This document shows, piece after piece, positions 32,618 through 45,400 of a DNA stretch of 64,000 nt. The notes beneath the pieces are model-generated. The model saw nothing but the letters and a program-made list of their open reading frames with translations, searched no databases and was not told the origin of the DNA. The DNA comes from Symbiodinium microadriaticum. Its lineage: Eukaryota; Sar; Dinophyceae; Suessiales; Symbiodiniaceae. The position numbers and the translations under genes were made by a program. The stretch spans positions 62,001-126,000 of the forward strand of contig LSRX01000807.1 in the NCBI GenBank assembly GCA_001939145.1, given 5' to 3'. Numbering within the stretch: the stretch's first letter is position 1; every line of letters starts with the position of its first letter.

Positions 32618-33649
32618 GTAAGCCATGCTGCGCTGGGCCATGATTTGAGTGTGCCTTTTGAGTCAAGTCTGAGGCTTTTCTTCTGGGTGTTTAGTGTTGC
32701 CAGATGTTTCCCCATGCTGCTATGCAGTACGTTCCAATGTCGCATAGATAAGGATATACAATATACGTGGTTGCTGTTGCGTGAAATCGTTTTTCGTTCT
32801 AGATCCACAGGTTTCCCCAGTCCCAGTATGTGTATACGTACACCCACGACCTCAAAGTTCGAATCTATGCTCTCCCCTAAACAGACTCTTGTAACAACCC
32901 TGAAAGGACCCGCTTACACGAGCCTTGATAGGAGAGGTTCAACGGAACTCGCCTTAAAGGAAGCGTTTACGGGAACCCTGAAAGGACTCCTTAAAGGTAC
33001 CTTTTATATCAGCACATAAGAAGCAAATAACCTAAGGGAGATATCACAGGCTTCCACGAAACTAACCCCGAAAAGCAACCCTTAGGTGGTCTTCCGGCGG
33101 ATGGTTTGCTTCGAGCCTTTGCCAGCAATGGCTCAGAATCTTTGGGTACGGGGTGTGGGGGCCCAGGGCTCATAGTATAGGAGTCTGAATAGTTGTAAAT
33201 GATAACACCTTTCTACCTGTAATTAATCGTTACATCCGTACAATACTGTAAAACGCCTCAAAAGCGATTCTAATTAGTTTATAAATTTATAATCAGCTGT
33301 TATCTGAGAAAGGCGTTATGTTTGGGTTTGGGATTTTGATTTGACCTGAGCTTGGAGGTTAGTATTATACTGGGGGGGCATCTTTTGTTCAGGCAGTCAA
33401 ACGAATTTCAGGGCCCGCGCCTGGGCTTGCCGCTACCTACAGACAACCTAATAGGCGAATTATCGTGCGTGGTCCGCGGCCCGTGGCCGGGTTCCCTCAT
33501 AATTCGTAATACTATTCTCTATAGTATCATGAAAAAATCATGTAGAATACTAATTACCACGAAACCCTCTTCTCGGAGGCCCTGGGAAGTAAGGGTTTTT
33601 TGGATCTGGGTCTTGGTGGCGATCTTGAGAGCTTCTTTTAAACTCTTTG

Positions 33650-33740
33650 TTGGCAGGGGCTCGCAGCCCTGGTGGTCGTGCTGCTCGCCTGCCTGACCTC
33701 CAGCACGGTAGCTTTCCGCCACTCGACTGGGCACGGGTCT
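33650..33740 (+). CDS. Candidate transmembrane exon
   Basis: After the acceptor TTGGCAG the frame reads GLAALVVVLLACLTSSTVAF and RHSTGHG. This is a clear hydrophobic helix of about 20 residues, so either a membrane anchor or a signal. Its gene is not identified. Confidence 0.35.
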
Positions 33741-36700
33741 TAGGAGTTGCAAGGTTTCTGACGGCTGTCGGTATCGCATGGGCTTGGAAAAGGTCCTTAT
33801 CGTTGGCATGGCCAATACAGATTAGCCACCATTTGATCCGGTTGGGGTTGGGAAACAAAGAGGTGCTGCAGGTGTGAATCTGTTTGGTCGTCTCGAGCTG
33901 CGAGCTGCGACCGATGCTGTCATGGCAGAGGGCAGTTCTGCGTCTGATCTCGTAGGACACCAGTTGACACTACAGTTGTTTTTGCTGCGTCTCTGTGTCC
34001 ATATGCGAACTATCCTTAGACTAACCTTTTTTGGTAACCGTGCTAGGAGCCCTATAGTATCCCCTTCTAGTATCCCATAAATGTGCATGTCATTGGCTCC
34101 TGAAAGCCGGCGATGTGGACGATGTGGGGTTTCGAGCTCGACTCCCCCAGAGATTCCAGAACCTTCTGGTGGAGGAAGGTTGAAATTAACGGGATCCATA
34201 TCATCCTAGACCCCGGAGCGCTAAACCGTTTATGATTGAAATGATTAATGGTTCAAACTATTCTACTTACCTAGGGGTTTGGGGGTCTTTGGGTCCATTT
34301 CTTGCTGCCCCAGGTGCCACAGGATGGAAAGCTTGAGGACGCCCGGAGATGGAGAAAACAGAGAACCCAGTTTCGCCTGCAGCTAAGGAATAATATAATA
34401 GGCGGCTTACCAACTAGAATAGGCTTCTGAGGGTGGGATTTTACTGTGTTTTTGTAATTTAACAGAAGCCCTAAGGAATGGTACTGGTGATCATTCAAAT
34501 TCCTCACGTATAGTTTACAGCATGGACTGGGACCCCTGCTGTGATTTAATGAGGGGGCAGTGGGTTCTCTGGGAACGTCGCCATCGCGTCCACAGAGAAA
34601 AGAGGAGCCTTCTGAAATGTCCAGGGTAGATGGAAGTAGGGCTGTCGGCTATGGAAACTCATGAGCACAGTTTCTTTGCTTCTGAAGCTGCTCATCATCA
34701 CCCCATACGTGGGAGCTCGTGCTTTGCCCTCGTCGCGATGCACTTAGGTTGCAAAGATAGGGTGCTCACGCGGGTTGGCAATGAAAGCTCCACAGGGCCA
34801 ACAATATGCTTGCAAATTCCATCTCACTTCACTGCGAAACATGTTCGAAAACAGCCCAGGAGAGGGTCTTGGGCAGATTTCAGGTGGGTACTTGACGCGA
34901 CGTCAGTGCTCCGATCACATTCTCGGTAGCTGAGTGGGCATCCGGTGGACTTTTCCAGCATACATACAGTTTCATACACGTATGTATGCCCACCAGGCGG
35001 CAGTTCCTGCCTATGTACAAGCTGGTCACTAGTGATCGTCGTGACAAATGCGGAGTTTAGTACGTATCGCATGCCACCCACAAGGTCCCAGAAGTGAACA
35101 CCAAGCACTTGCTGCAGCACACCTTGACCCAATTTGCCCCATACACAGCTGCTACATTGGTTCGAACTTTTATTGTCACCACTCTACATTACATTGCCGA
35201 TGCTGATTACCATTCCGACCTTTCATTTCCTCATGAGCAAGCTTGCCTGAACGTTCATTGGTATCTGATTCATTTTTCACTGGTAATACTTCCTGAACCC
35301 CTGACCCCCGATCAAACTCTGTGAAACAGTACAGCTTTCTATAGAAACCTGGCAAGACCCCGAAAGACCGAAAGAACTGCACTTAGATAAGGACCTACTT
35401 ATATCATATATCTACTTATAATGTCACTCCCAATTAGCCGCTGCAATAAGCAAACCTACCCAGAGAGCCCAAACATCGGCTACCTCGGGGATACATCTTA
35501 AACCATCCTGAGCATAAGCCCGGCCCTTTTGCTTAAGTTGAACGCGTTATTCCGAAACGGGGTGTTGGTGGCCTGTGCATAGGAGGACCCAGCCCTTGTT
35601 TATACGTGTCGCACGGTCCTCGGTTGACGACGGGTCAGGCGCAGCAAGGTTTAGGGCGTACGATTTCGCGCAATGTTTATGCTGTTCAGGCCTCAGTTCT
35701 ACGACACTTCAACTTCGTAACCGTGGAACAACAACCCTGTAACTAAGGCGGAAGTAAAAGTGCAACAGAAACTAGAGACCGTCTTTAAAGGTGAAGAGGA
35801 GCGCTGCAAAACCCGACAGCATCCGCGAACCTTACGCCCGAAATCTCCACAACCAAAAACCACAAACTCGGAAACACACATCCGAAAATGAATGCAAGAT
35901 CTTCCAGACTCGCCAGCACGACTCGCTAAACATGCAAGCTCAACTGACTCCTCAAACATTCGCAGCATCTTTTAAGACACCAGACCTTCGGGCTTTGTTG
36001 CACTGTTCGCAGCTAGTGAAGGTGCGACATGCAGCAGAAGAAGCGTGACACTTCGTGGGGCTAGGGCTCGACCTACGATGACTCGTACAACACACCTTCA
36101 GCTCTGGTTCCTCGATCATCGGCAGCGTAGCTGTAGGCTGTAGCTGCCAACTTGGCCTTCCTTCCATCGCACGCGCTGACGGATCCCACGAGTTTGATTG
36201 ATTGAGCCAGTTCTCTCGTTTTTGCGGCTGTTGACATCAAAGTTTCAATCTGTTTTCGGTTCAAGCCTCTAGGACCCTTTGGGAGAAACTGTCCAGGGCT
36301 TCTAGATCTTGGAATGGCTGTCAAGATTCAGTGATGGGCAGATGGACAGATCTGCAAAGCTGAAGCATGCCTGCAGTCCTACAGCTGCCTTCCCTGTGGT
36401 GCTCGACATGCAGCTTAAGATCAATTGCTCATGACGGTTTGCACCACACCTCGAAGGCGAAGGGACTGCGATGCACAGTGTCTTGGTCCGAAGAAAAGAG
36501 TGTAGCCTCCCGCTTCGTTTTCCTTAGCCCTGCCTAAGAAGCTGAAGCTTTTTGTGAATGACAACGCTTGCAAGAGCAGGTTCGCCGACGTTCCATCTGG
36601 TTCGTACCGGTCCTGGTAGTCGCTGGCTGCCACACTTCGATCAACTATATGAACCTGGCTGGAAAGGCTTGTGGCCTGAGACAGATCAAGCACAGGAGCA

Positions 36701-37930
36701 GACTGAAATGGCTTGAAGGCTTGTCCGTGTTTTCAGCTTCGAGTGGTGCTGATCCAGGACATGCTTTGGTTCTGCATGCCATCCCGACATCCAGGAGGGT
36801 ACGACGACCAACACTGATTTGAGATTCTTGGCCGTCCATGCCCTGATGTTGTGTTTTGCTGTTTAACTTGTGCGGACGGAGACCGGCTGCGGTGAACTAT
36901 CGGACACAATTCGAAGCTGAGGCCGTGATGCAGCCTTCATGGAGCGCATGCGGGGCCTGGCACGTGAGGCCCTGACCTGGCCTTTTTTGGTCGACCGGCA
37001 GCGCTTGATATGGGCCTCCGCATTGGAGTTCGACGCAGTGCCAGTTGAGGATTTGTACTTACAGACCTGCCTCCTTCGGTACATCTGTTCCACAGTTGCA
37101 CCACTTCCTGCGTGCAGGAGCTGCCACCTTGGTACCTGGAGCAACAAAACCTCAGCCGCAGAAGTTTAGGCCGGAAGCTCGTCGTCTCCGGAAGTGGCAG
37201 TTGACATATCAAAGTGCAGGCAGTCCTCACTGATCATGTTAACTAATTGACGAACTCGGCAGACAGTTGCAAAAGGTGCTTGTGAAATTCATGTCGAGCG
37301 CAGTGCATGACCAGTGTCAGGTGTGCACCTGTTGAGCATGGATGGCAAACGAGCATTGCTTTGCAGCTCCGGTGTGGACGGCCATGTGCCCGACACCGAG
37401 CTCAAGCGCTTCCTGCGTGCAGCTCGATGTGTCTGCAAGGTTCGCCGGTCTTGCATGTCAATCTAAAAACGGATTGTAAACATTATTCTTGCGGACATGT
37501 AGCACTGGCACCGTAGAGAGGACCCCGAGCATGTAAGCATCACGGTGACACGATGTCGATGACAAAATCTGCTCCAGGCCTCGCCTTCGGCTCAGTCCGT
37601 GCAGTCCCGTGCAGGCGAAATATCTTGGGCTCCCGTTCCTGAATACGCTGTTTGGTTCAACCCTGAGGGAGGCGGAAGACAGATCAAAACATGTGTCCCC
37701 CGAGATATGTGCCGGCAGAGCCACGCACATGTCTCCAGCAAGAGTCCTCACTCCCTGAACCAAATACGGCACACTACTCATATGTACGCGCACGCACGCA
37801 CGTTCTGATGATGTCATCTGCTGTTGTCACTGGGTAGGCGTGGTTCGTGATACAGGTGGGTGAAGAGGCTACTTTTTTCTTTGAGGCACTGGTTTATGTG
37901 TCTTCGCTTATGGTATGTACTGCTTTTCAG

Positions 37931-40900
37931 GTTGGTTTTGCATGTGTTCAGTTTGTCGGCATGTGCTGAGTCTCAGTTTGTTGAAGGCATCGGACTGTAT
38001 CCTGGTGACCTGCGGAAGCTGCCAACTGACAGAGGAATCAGAACGTTGGTTGCGCCGGTATGGAGCGGTGAAGAAGCCTTTGACCAAGCAGGCGCTGTGG
38101 AGATATGCGCGGGAACAGCGCAGAGACGTCAACTTCGCGCATTCTGCAGATCTGCCGCTGCGCCCCTGCCAGGAAGCCTGCTTGAATGCGTGCGCCAACG
38201 GAGCCCGAGTTGTGGAGTTAGCCTGTGGGACGGGGAAGACTCGCATCATTCGGGAGCTTGCCAACAATGCCTCAGACTGCGACAGAGTGACTGGGCTTGG
38301 AAATGGCAGTTGCCTTTTGCACTCCTGCTATTGTTCCATGCTCGTTTTTCTCGCACTTTTCGCCTTGTCGCAACATTACCGTCCGATGTAGCCTCCAGAT
38401 ACCCATTGGTGAGGGCTCGCGAGATAACGAGGTGCTAGTTTCCCTGTGTTTCCCTGAACAGGCTGGGTGTTTCGGCCACTTGCATCTCATTTCGTGGTGT
38501 AAGATAATAAGAACCGCCAAGTTACCATGATAGGGCTTCAAGGAGTTCACTTGGAGACTTCCTTCGCCGCCGGCTTTTTCCGCAAGTTGACGCGGATTCC
38601 AAGGAGCTACCTACCCCGTTGGCGGCTGCCCCCATTAATTGTTCCCTGGAATTCGCAACTTTCCCAGACACAGCGGATGACCCGAGTGAAGCCTGAGAAC
38701 CTATTGGGGTCATGGTTTAGGAGGGGCCAGGGGTGTTCTTTGAGAATCCGAACAGGCTCATTCGGGGGAACATCGTGGCCATCTCCGGAAGGGGCCGAGA
38801 AGACAGACCGTCGCAAGCAGCAGGGGGTAGGCCTCTAGGCCAGGGGACCTCTTGTCCCCATACCCCAAGCAAGCAAGCAAGCAAACAAGAGAGACAGAGT
38901 GTGTGTGTGTGTGTGTATGTCTGTTTGTGCGTTAGTCTTTTTGTACCCGTGCACATGATTGGGGTGCATGTCATGTTTATGTTGCCGTGTCTACGTGCCT
39001 CGGCGCACCTGACCCCGCAAAGCAGAGATTGGTTGTTACATGCAGCTCAGGTGCTTGTTACCACGCCTTCTCGAGTTTTGATGGAGCAGATCTCAAAGGA
39101 GTTTCCGACATTTTGCAAAGTTGGAATGGGTTACAACAGAGGCGTGAACTTTAGTGCTCCGGGCTTTGTCTCTGTCACGGACTCGGTGCACCGCCTGCAG
39201 AGAATCAAATTTGGGCGGGTTCTAATCGATGAGGCTCACCATCCCGTTCCAAGAGGCATGCCTGAGGGCCGCGAACTCTACAAGTTTTCTGCGACACATG
39301 TCGAGGATGTCGACTACCGATACACACTGAGCCAGGCGATACAGGATGGCGTTCTTTGTGACTATGACATGACATTGCCTGTCACAACCAAAGGCCACCC
39401 GTTCTTGTCTTTGGCCAATCTCCTGGTGTCAATGGCAGGGCATTTCCGCAGGGTGCTTGCCTATTGTAACTCGGTGGCGGAAGCGAAGCGCTTCCAGAGC
39501 CTTCTTGAATCGCTGGGCCTTGCGGCTTGGCACATGAACGGTTTTACACCGCTTCGCGAGCGAGAGAAGACAATGGAAGAGTTCACAGGATGTATGCGGA
39601 AGCCAGTGCACATCCTTGTGACGGTTCAGGTTCTCGGAGAAGGTGTCAACATTCCCAATGCAGACACGTGCATGTTCGTGGAGCCCAGGAAAAGCTACAA
39701 AAGCATTGTTCAGGCCATGGGGAGAGTCTTGCGCCACCATCGCTCCAAGCCTTTGGCTCACATTGTCCTCCCTGCCATTGCTGCTGATCCAAGAAGCTCG
39801 CAACCGGAGGCGCTGGAAGCGGATCGTCTCCATGTTGTAGCGAGCGAGAAAGCTAGCACCGTGACGCATGCGAGCGAGAAGGGTGTGCATCATGCAGGGC
39901 ATGGTAAGCTCGCCTCGGGTAACACTGATGTGGCCAGCTTCCGATCTGCTGCAGACACGGTTTCATCACGGGCTGCAGCGAAACAGAGTTCTGTCCGAGG
40001 TTCGGTCAGACCCAAAGCGACACAGGCTTGGACCCACAAGGGGCGCAGAAGAGAGAACTTCCCTATCAAAGTGCATGCTGGTAAAAATGATAAAAGCTAT
40101 TCGGCAGTGCTTGCGGAAGGGACAAGCGTGAGCATAGACAACGTGACATATGAGTACCGACCAGCAAGGCAAGCACGAGAGGTGCAGCCATACACACGAA
40201 GGAAAGGAAACGAAGCAATGAGCGGCCATGAAGGATTGCGTGCCCTCGTACCTGGTGGCTTGCACGAGCAGGTCGAACGCTTCATGATTGTTATTGCGCA
40301 GGCCGACAGTCGCTTGCAACAGCAGCCACTGCAGTCGCGCCTGCGGGTGGTTGATGCAAGGAGCGAGACTTTGACGGCAGGCATCATCACGAAAGATATA
40401 TTTCACAAAGTGACCGTCGTGCTCAAGGCTTCACAGACTGATGCGTGGGATGATCGTTTTCAAGCTCTCGAAAAGTTTGTTCGTGAGGAAGCAAGGCTTC
40501 CCACAGAGAGGGCGAAAGATGATCACGAGCGTAATTTGGGCATTTGGCTGCGGAGCTTGGGGCTTACTATACGACAGCGCACGGCACCGACATACCGAGT
40601 GCAAAGGATGCTCGGGTCGCATTGGCCGTTGATTAGAACTCGCGTTCAGGAATGGCTGGGTTATGATCTGGTATTCACGGAGAGGTGCGACCGGTTGAAG
40701 GAGTTCGTCCGGAAACATGGCAAGGTACCGACACGAAGCGAGTTCAAGGGAAATACATCCTCGACAGGCTACCAGCTTGTAACTTTCCTTGCCAACATCA
40801 GGGCTGGTGCTTTCCGGTTAACGGAAGCTAGACTGCAGATGTTAAGGGAAGTGCATCCCTTGGTTGCAGAGAAGCTTTCCTCGTGGATTGGGAGTAAAAG

Positions 40901-41111
40901 GGGATTACAAGGGAGGGCATGGCATCGACGTGCCCAACGTGTGATAGATTTTGTAACGCGGCATGCCCGAGTTCCCAAGCCGAAGGTCCGCCAGGAATTT
41001 GCAGACTATTGGTGGCTGACTACGCAGAAATATCGTTTCCTGTTGTTGCCGGAGGAGTGGAAGAGAAGGCTTCTGCACTACCCAGTACTTGCTTCATTTC
41101 TGCTCTCCTGA
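37931..41111 (+). CDS. SF2 DEAH-type helicase with helicase-associated repeats (5' end uncertain)
   Basis: Two exons are joined: about 37931-38286 and 39051-41111. The GT-AG intron 38287-39050 is flanked by a GTG duplication and contains a GT microsatellite. Motif I is ELACGTGKTRI. Motif II is LIDEAHH. Motif III is FSATH, where many relatives have SAT followed by P. The C-terminal helicase lobe has VLGEGVNIPNADTC (motif V) and QAMGRVLRHH (motif VI). After a linker, two or three helicase-associated repeats follow (LEKFVREEARLPTERA, LKEFVRKHGKVPTRSE, VIDFVTRHARVPKP). The type resembles type III restriction-like and large-DNA-virus helicases, but no nuclease domain is visible. The second exon is 2061 nt, far longer than exons of neighbouring genes. 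Upstream exons could lie at 36.9-37.9 kb. Substrate (DNA or RNA) and role are unknown. Confidence 0.8.
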
Positions 41112-42470
41112 GCTTTGCTTAGCACTTGTGCCTCCTGCATCTGGCGGAAGTTTAAATTCAAAATAGCCCGCTGCGACGAAGGCATACTATGCCTGCACGG
41201 GAAGTCTCTGGAAGTTCCGAGCCCGAATCGAAGTACCGCAGCACCCGCTGGAACGGAAGTCACAAGCACTGCCGCGGGCACATGAGCAGATTCTGTGACC
41301 TGGCAATCAGTGAAATCCTGACTGCACTTTCGTTCTTACCGTGTTAGCAGGGCCATACTCATACTCCATACCCTAAGCTAAAGAGTTGACGAGGTACTTT
41401 CCTTTCGGGATTCTTTCACAAGATATACAGTACCATACTTGCAATGAGTGTATACGACCTGCACTTGTTGTTGCTGAATCAACCTACTGTAGAGGCCCTA
41501 AACCGCATACAATGCTGCGAAGTTGCCTTACGCCGCAAGCTGTCATTAGCGAGTACTGCCCAAGATTCTTGTTGCAATATCACGGGGCACTGCACCCAGG
41601 CCAGCTTGCCTCAATCATATCGTCCGCACCCGCACCACCCCCTGCAGCCCAACACCCGCCCCTCCAAAAAAGAAGGGCCACAGCGACGGTTCAAAATCAG
41701 TTCCACACTTTCGGGTCTTCGGGTCTTCAATGTGTCCAAGCAGGATGTGCTTTGCAGCCATGCTGAGGGCAAAGCTTGTCGGGCCTGCCGTGCAAGTAAT
41801 GTGGACGCCGACTGACAAAGGAAATCCTGCGAGTACTGTATGGCCTGACAAAGTTAAAGAAGCTTGGGTCCTTGATCAAGAGCCTCTACCATTTTCCAGC
41901 ATATCCGAATCCTTTTGGCTCTGCCAACAGCAGCATTTTGAAGAAGACTTGACATCACATGCAAGAGCAGGCGGAAGATTACTAGTTTCCACGCATTAGC
42001 CCAGCTAAGCTGCACACGCTTCGCCGCATCCCTCTTGCCTTGGACGGCTACCTAAACCCCAAACTACTGCACGTGTTGAAGGTCGGGCGAAGTTTGGTGC
42101 ACAGCAACTTTGAAAAGACTTGGGACAAAGCGGCGCAGGTTTAGGAATCGGGGGTAGGGACCTGGGGTTTCGGGCTTCCGCTGGAGTACAGATAGCTTCT
42201 CATTTTTTTCGTCGATTACAGTTTCAGCTTCCTCAGAGCAGGGTTTTCTCCGGAGTGCTCGGTATCCTGACTGTATAAGTTCGCGGGCTGGAGCGTGCTA
42301 AGCATTGCTTGCGGCCGATCGGCTCGCAGGCAGCTGCTGGATTGCGGGAGGATGTCTGAATGAATGAGATCATTAGATTTCGCGTTTCGGGCTGAGCTTC
42401 CCTCCAACAGTCTCTTTCGGAAACTCTTGCATGTAGCAGTTCCTCATTCATCGTAGGCTCCGAGGAAGCC
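41112..42470. other. Intergenic spacer, mostly unique sequence
   Basis: No exon, RNA or clear repeat seen. The frame at 41386-41815 has a Pro/His-rich translation without motifs and I do not treat it as a gene. CCCTAAA-like units are rare here. Confidence 0.4.
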
Positions 42471-45400
42471 ATGGGTTTCGAAGAGGCGACGGAAGAGCGC
42501 CCGCCCACGGTGGTAGCGGTGGACACCGCCGACTATTTGGAGGTCGATGGTCAGGAGGGGTGTGCTTAAGGCCCCTAGGGTGCTCTGGTTTTTGTAGAGC
42601 TCATGTTTCGAAGTCTATGGTTTGGGGCTTGCTGTGTTGAGTTACGGTTAGTGGCCTCTGAAAGAAGTCTGGCAGAGCATGCGCGTGCAGAACTGCTTCC
42701 ACTGCCGACTGTTGATTATCACTGTGGCTAGACCGATATCTTACCGGGTTCGTTGGTAACCACGAGCAGGATTATCAAGATTTAGACAGCTGCCCTTAGA
42801 CCGCCATGGCCAGAAGGCTCTTCAAACCAAATTTCAGTTATCTATCTACCTATTCCATTCTCATGTCCACCTTAGCCGCTTTAGCCGCTGAGAAGCGCTA
42901 TTTGGCTCTGTTTCAGACGAAGTCATACCCAAGCCACTATAGATCCTTGTAGGAACCCTTAGACCCTAAACCTCGTCCCCAATGCCGAAATCAGACCCAT
43001 CTCCCTTCAGAAAAAGGAGCCACTGGGCTGCGTAGCAGCAGACTGGTCGGAAAGGCTTCTGAGGATGCGGTACAAGTCGGAAGCTGGGCCTTACTTAGGG
43101 TGGGGTTGAAAAAATCGAGGATCAAAGAAGGGTTTTTGGCGTTATGGGATTCTGGGGTTTAGGGCCTTGTTTTTGTACAGAGACAACAGATGGTGAGGTG
43201 TTCACCAGTGTTCGGAAGCTGAGTTTGGGGTTCAAGGGAGTCAAGCTTTTTTTGCAAGCTGGGCTTTTGGTTTGGGGTGGACAGTCAGTGTATTCATAGT
43301 TTTACAATGTGGACCGCCCTCCGTGTTTTTCCGTGCATTGCAAAGGTTTTCGGAAAAAATAGCTTGTTCGGCGGGTGATGTCAGACACATATCTCCGCAT
43401 AATCTGTATGAGTGGTGATTGTTTGTATACATATACTCACACACACATACATATATATATATATTTATATTTATATTTATATTTATATTTATATTTATAT
43501 TTATATTTATATATTGATTTATGTAGTTATTTGTTTCATTGTTTGTTTATTTATCTATCCGTGTTCTGGAGGTTAGGACAAATATACTTCCAGGGTTTGA
43601 TCGCTTTGAGAGATTTTTGGAGCATTTTTGGTCTGGGGGACAACAAATCCTGATTGATTCGCTTGTGCTGGGTGGATATTTGGTCAACTGTCATCTCCTC
43701 TGAGAACTTTTCAGTTGTGGACCAATTCCCCCGAATTACTTGGACATCGGCTTATGAGTTTTTTCATGTCCCAGTAGCACCTTGTAGGGTTAGAGCCTGC
43801 CATCCGTTATGCCTCGTTTCTTTTGGGGGCCTGCCATCCATAGTTCATTATCATTACGGATCCAATCACTCCTGTCAGGGTTTATAAATACGGTTGGCCA
43901 CCTTCTTCGTCCTCTTGCTACCGATCATCTCTGACAGAAGTGGAGTTTCTCGTGAACAAGTGGTTTGCCGCCCAGCATCTCCCTTAAGGGGTTGGGCTTG
44001 CCACACAACATACCTGACTTGCCGTCGGGTCTGGAGGTCCAATCACCTTTGGCCGGGTTTGGTGCTTAGTGTTGGCTTTCTGGGTACCAATCGCCGTGCA
44101 AGTAAATATATTTTCCTGCACGAATAATCTTCCCTACCAGGGTTATGGCATTTGGGGAACTGGTACTCCCAACCGCTTCCGGCTAGAAGGCTTCAAGGTG
44201 AGATTTTAGTGCAGAGGGTGGATGCGGAGGCGCATGGCTTCTGGATTCCGTTTGATTCGTTGCGGGTTGATTGCAGATTTTCTCCAGGTTTTGTCCCTGT
44301 TCCTTTAGATGTGCTTGGGGGTGGGCTTGTACAACAACGGAAAAGGAGTTTGCTCTCTGGCCGGACAGCCGGGTCCTAAGCCCTAAAACCCCCAAGCCTA
44401 ATACTCTGAAGCCCTAACCCGGAAACTCTAGAGCCTGAGACCTGAACCCACAATGCCCTGGGTCCAATACATTCGATACCTGATGCAGCAGCTCTTAACC
44501 GTGCCCAGCCCAAATTTCTGAAGAACAGGCGGCGTACTGGCCGACATAGTAATAGTAGCAATCCATTCTGCAAACAGCTGTAAGGCTGGCAGTTGAACAC
44601 CCCTAGCACACCGCGAGATGTTACAACATTGCTCTGATTCGGTTGCACTCCGTATACCTACAGGTTTTCAGGACTAAGTTGCATCAAGCACCGGACCAAA
44701 TCCCTATTAAATCCTGCACCCCTTGCCTTCATCCCAACACCTGCAACCCTCAACTAGATGTCCTGAACCTAAAGAATACATTAAATCAATCCTAAGCCCT
44801 GTACCAGTCTAACCTTTAAGCCCTAGACCCAACAACCGCAAGAATCCCTGTGCTTCGCTCAGGAAGTTGGCGTGCTTTGCGAGGCTCCCGCCCACTACAG
44901 CCAGAAGCCTGGCAGCCCTCGAGACAGTGCTTTCACTGATTCGAGCTGTTCGGGTTTAGGGCTTAGGGATCAGGGTTTAAAGCACGGGCTTTGGATTTAG
45001 GTTGTTTCGGCTCCTGCACGGAAGTTACAATAGAGAAGAATGTTGAAGCAGTAGAACAGAAGCAGCTGCGGTGTCAGGTTTAGTGTTATGGTGGCGCCGT
45101 AGTTTTAGTCGTCGTCGTGGAGGTGGTGGTAGCTGCAGCAGTAGCGGTGGCCACTACTAGAGCCCACGGCGACAGCAGCTGCCTCGCCGCCCTCGTCGTC
45201 GTCATGGTGCCCCGTGTCGTGGTAGGAAAGTTTCGTGGTCAGCGTGCGCAGGTAACATAGAAGCCGGAATCTTTACCAAGAGTTTGAAGGCATTCTGAAG
45301 CGGTCAGGAGGCTCTCTACTGTGCCCAAACGGGGTCGCAAGATGAGTGTGTTCCCCACGGTGTAAGATTTGAAAATTTCAGCTTCAGGCCTGTGTGCATG

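Larger units (their letters stand above)
30315..37930. other. 7.6-kb interval with scattered candidate exons only
   Basis: No complete gene could be built. Candidate + strand exons at 30819-30917, 31560-31700, 31852-31925, 32471-32617 and 33650-33740 are listed separately. A family C right half is at 30990-31037 and TTTAGGG units at 31715-31780. From about 33.5 kb onward telomere-like units nearly vanish. Several minus-strand frames at 36073-37230 are open but have no recognisable motif. Confidence 0.4.

Noticed and set aside
36073..37230. Several minus-strand open frames, some with protein-like composition
   Set aside because: No recognisable domain, no splice structure and no consistent frame; kept only as a remark in the interval description.
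38733..39050. Upstream extension of the long helicase frame (a 792-aa frame from 38733)
   Set aside because: It crosses a GT microsatellite and reads low-complexity sequence; the Walker A exon joins in frame at 39051 with a GTG duplication, so this part is intron.
42801..42826. Spliced-leader-like word CCGCCATGGCCAGAAGGCTC
   Set aside because: Lies inside an intron downstream of the start codon and lacks the TTTTGGCTC core.
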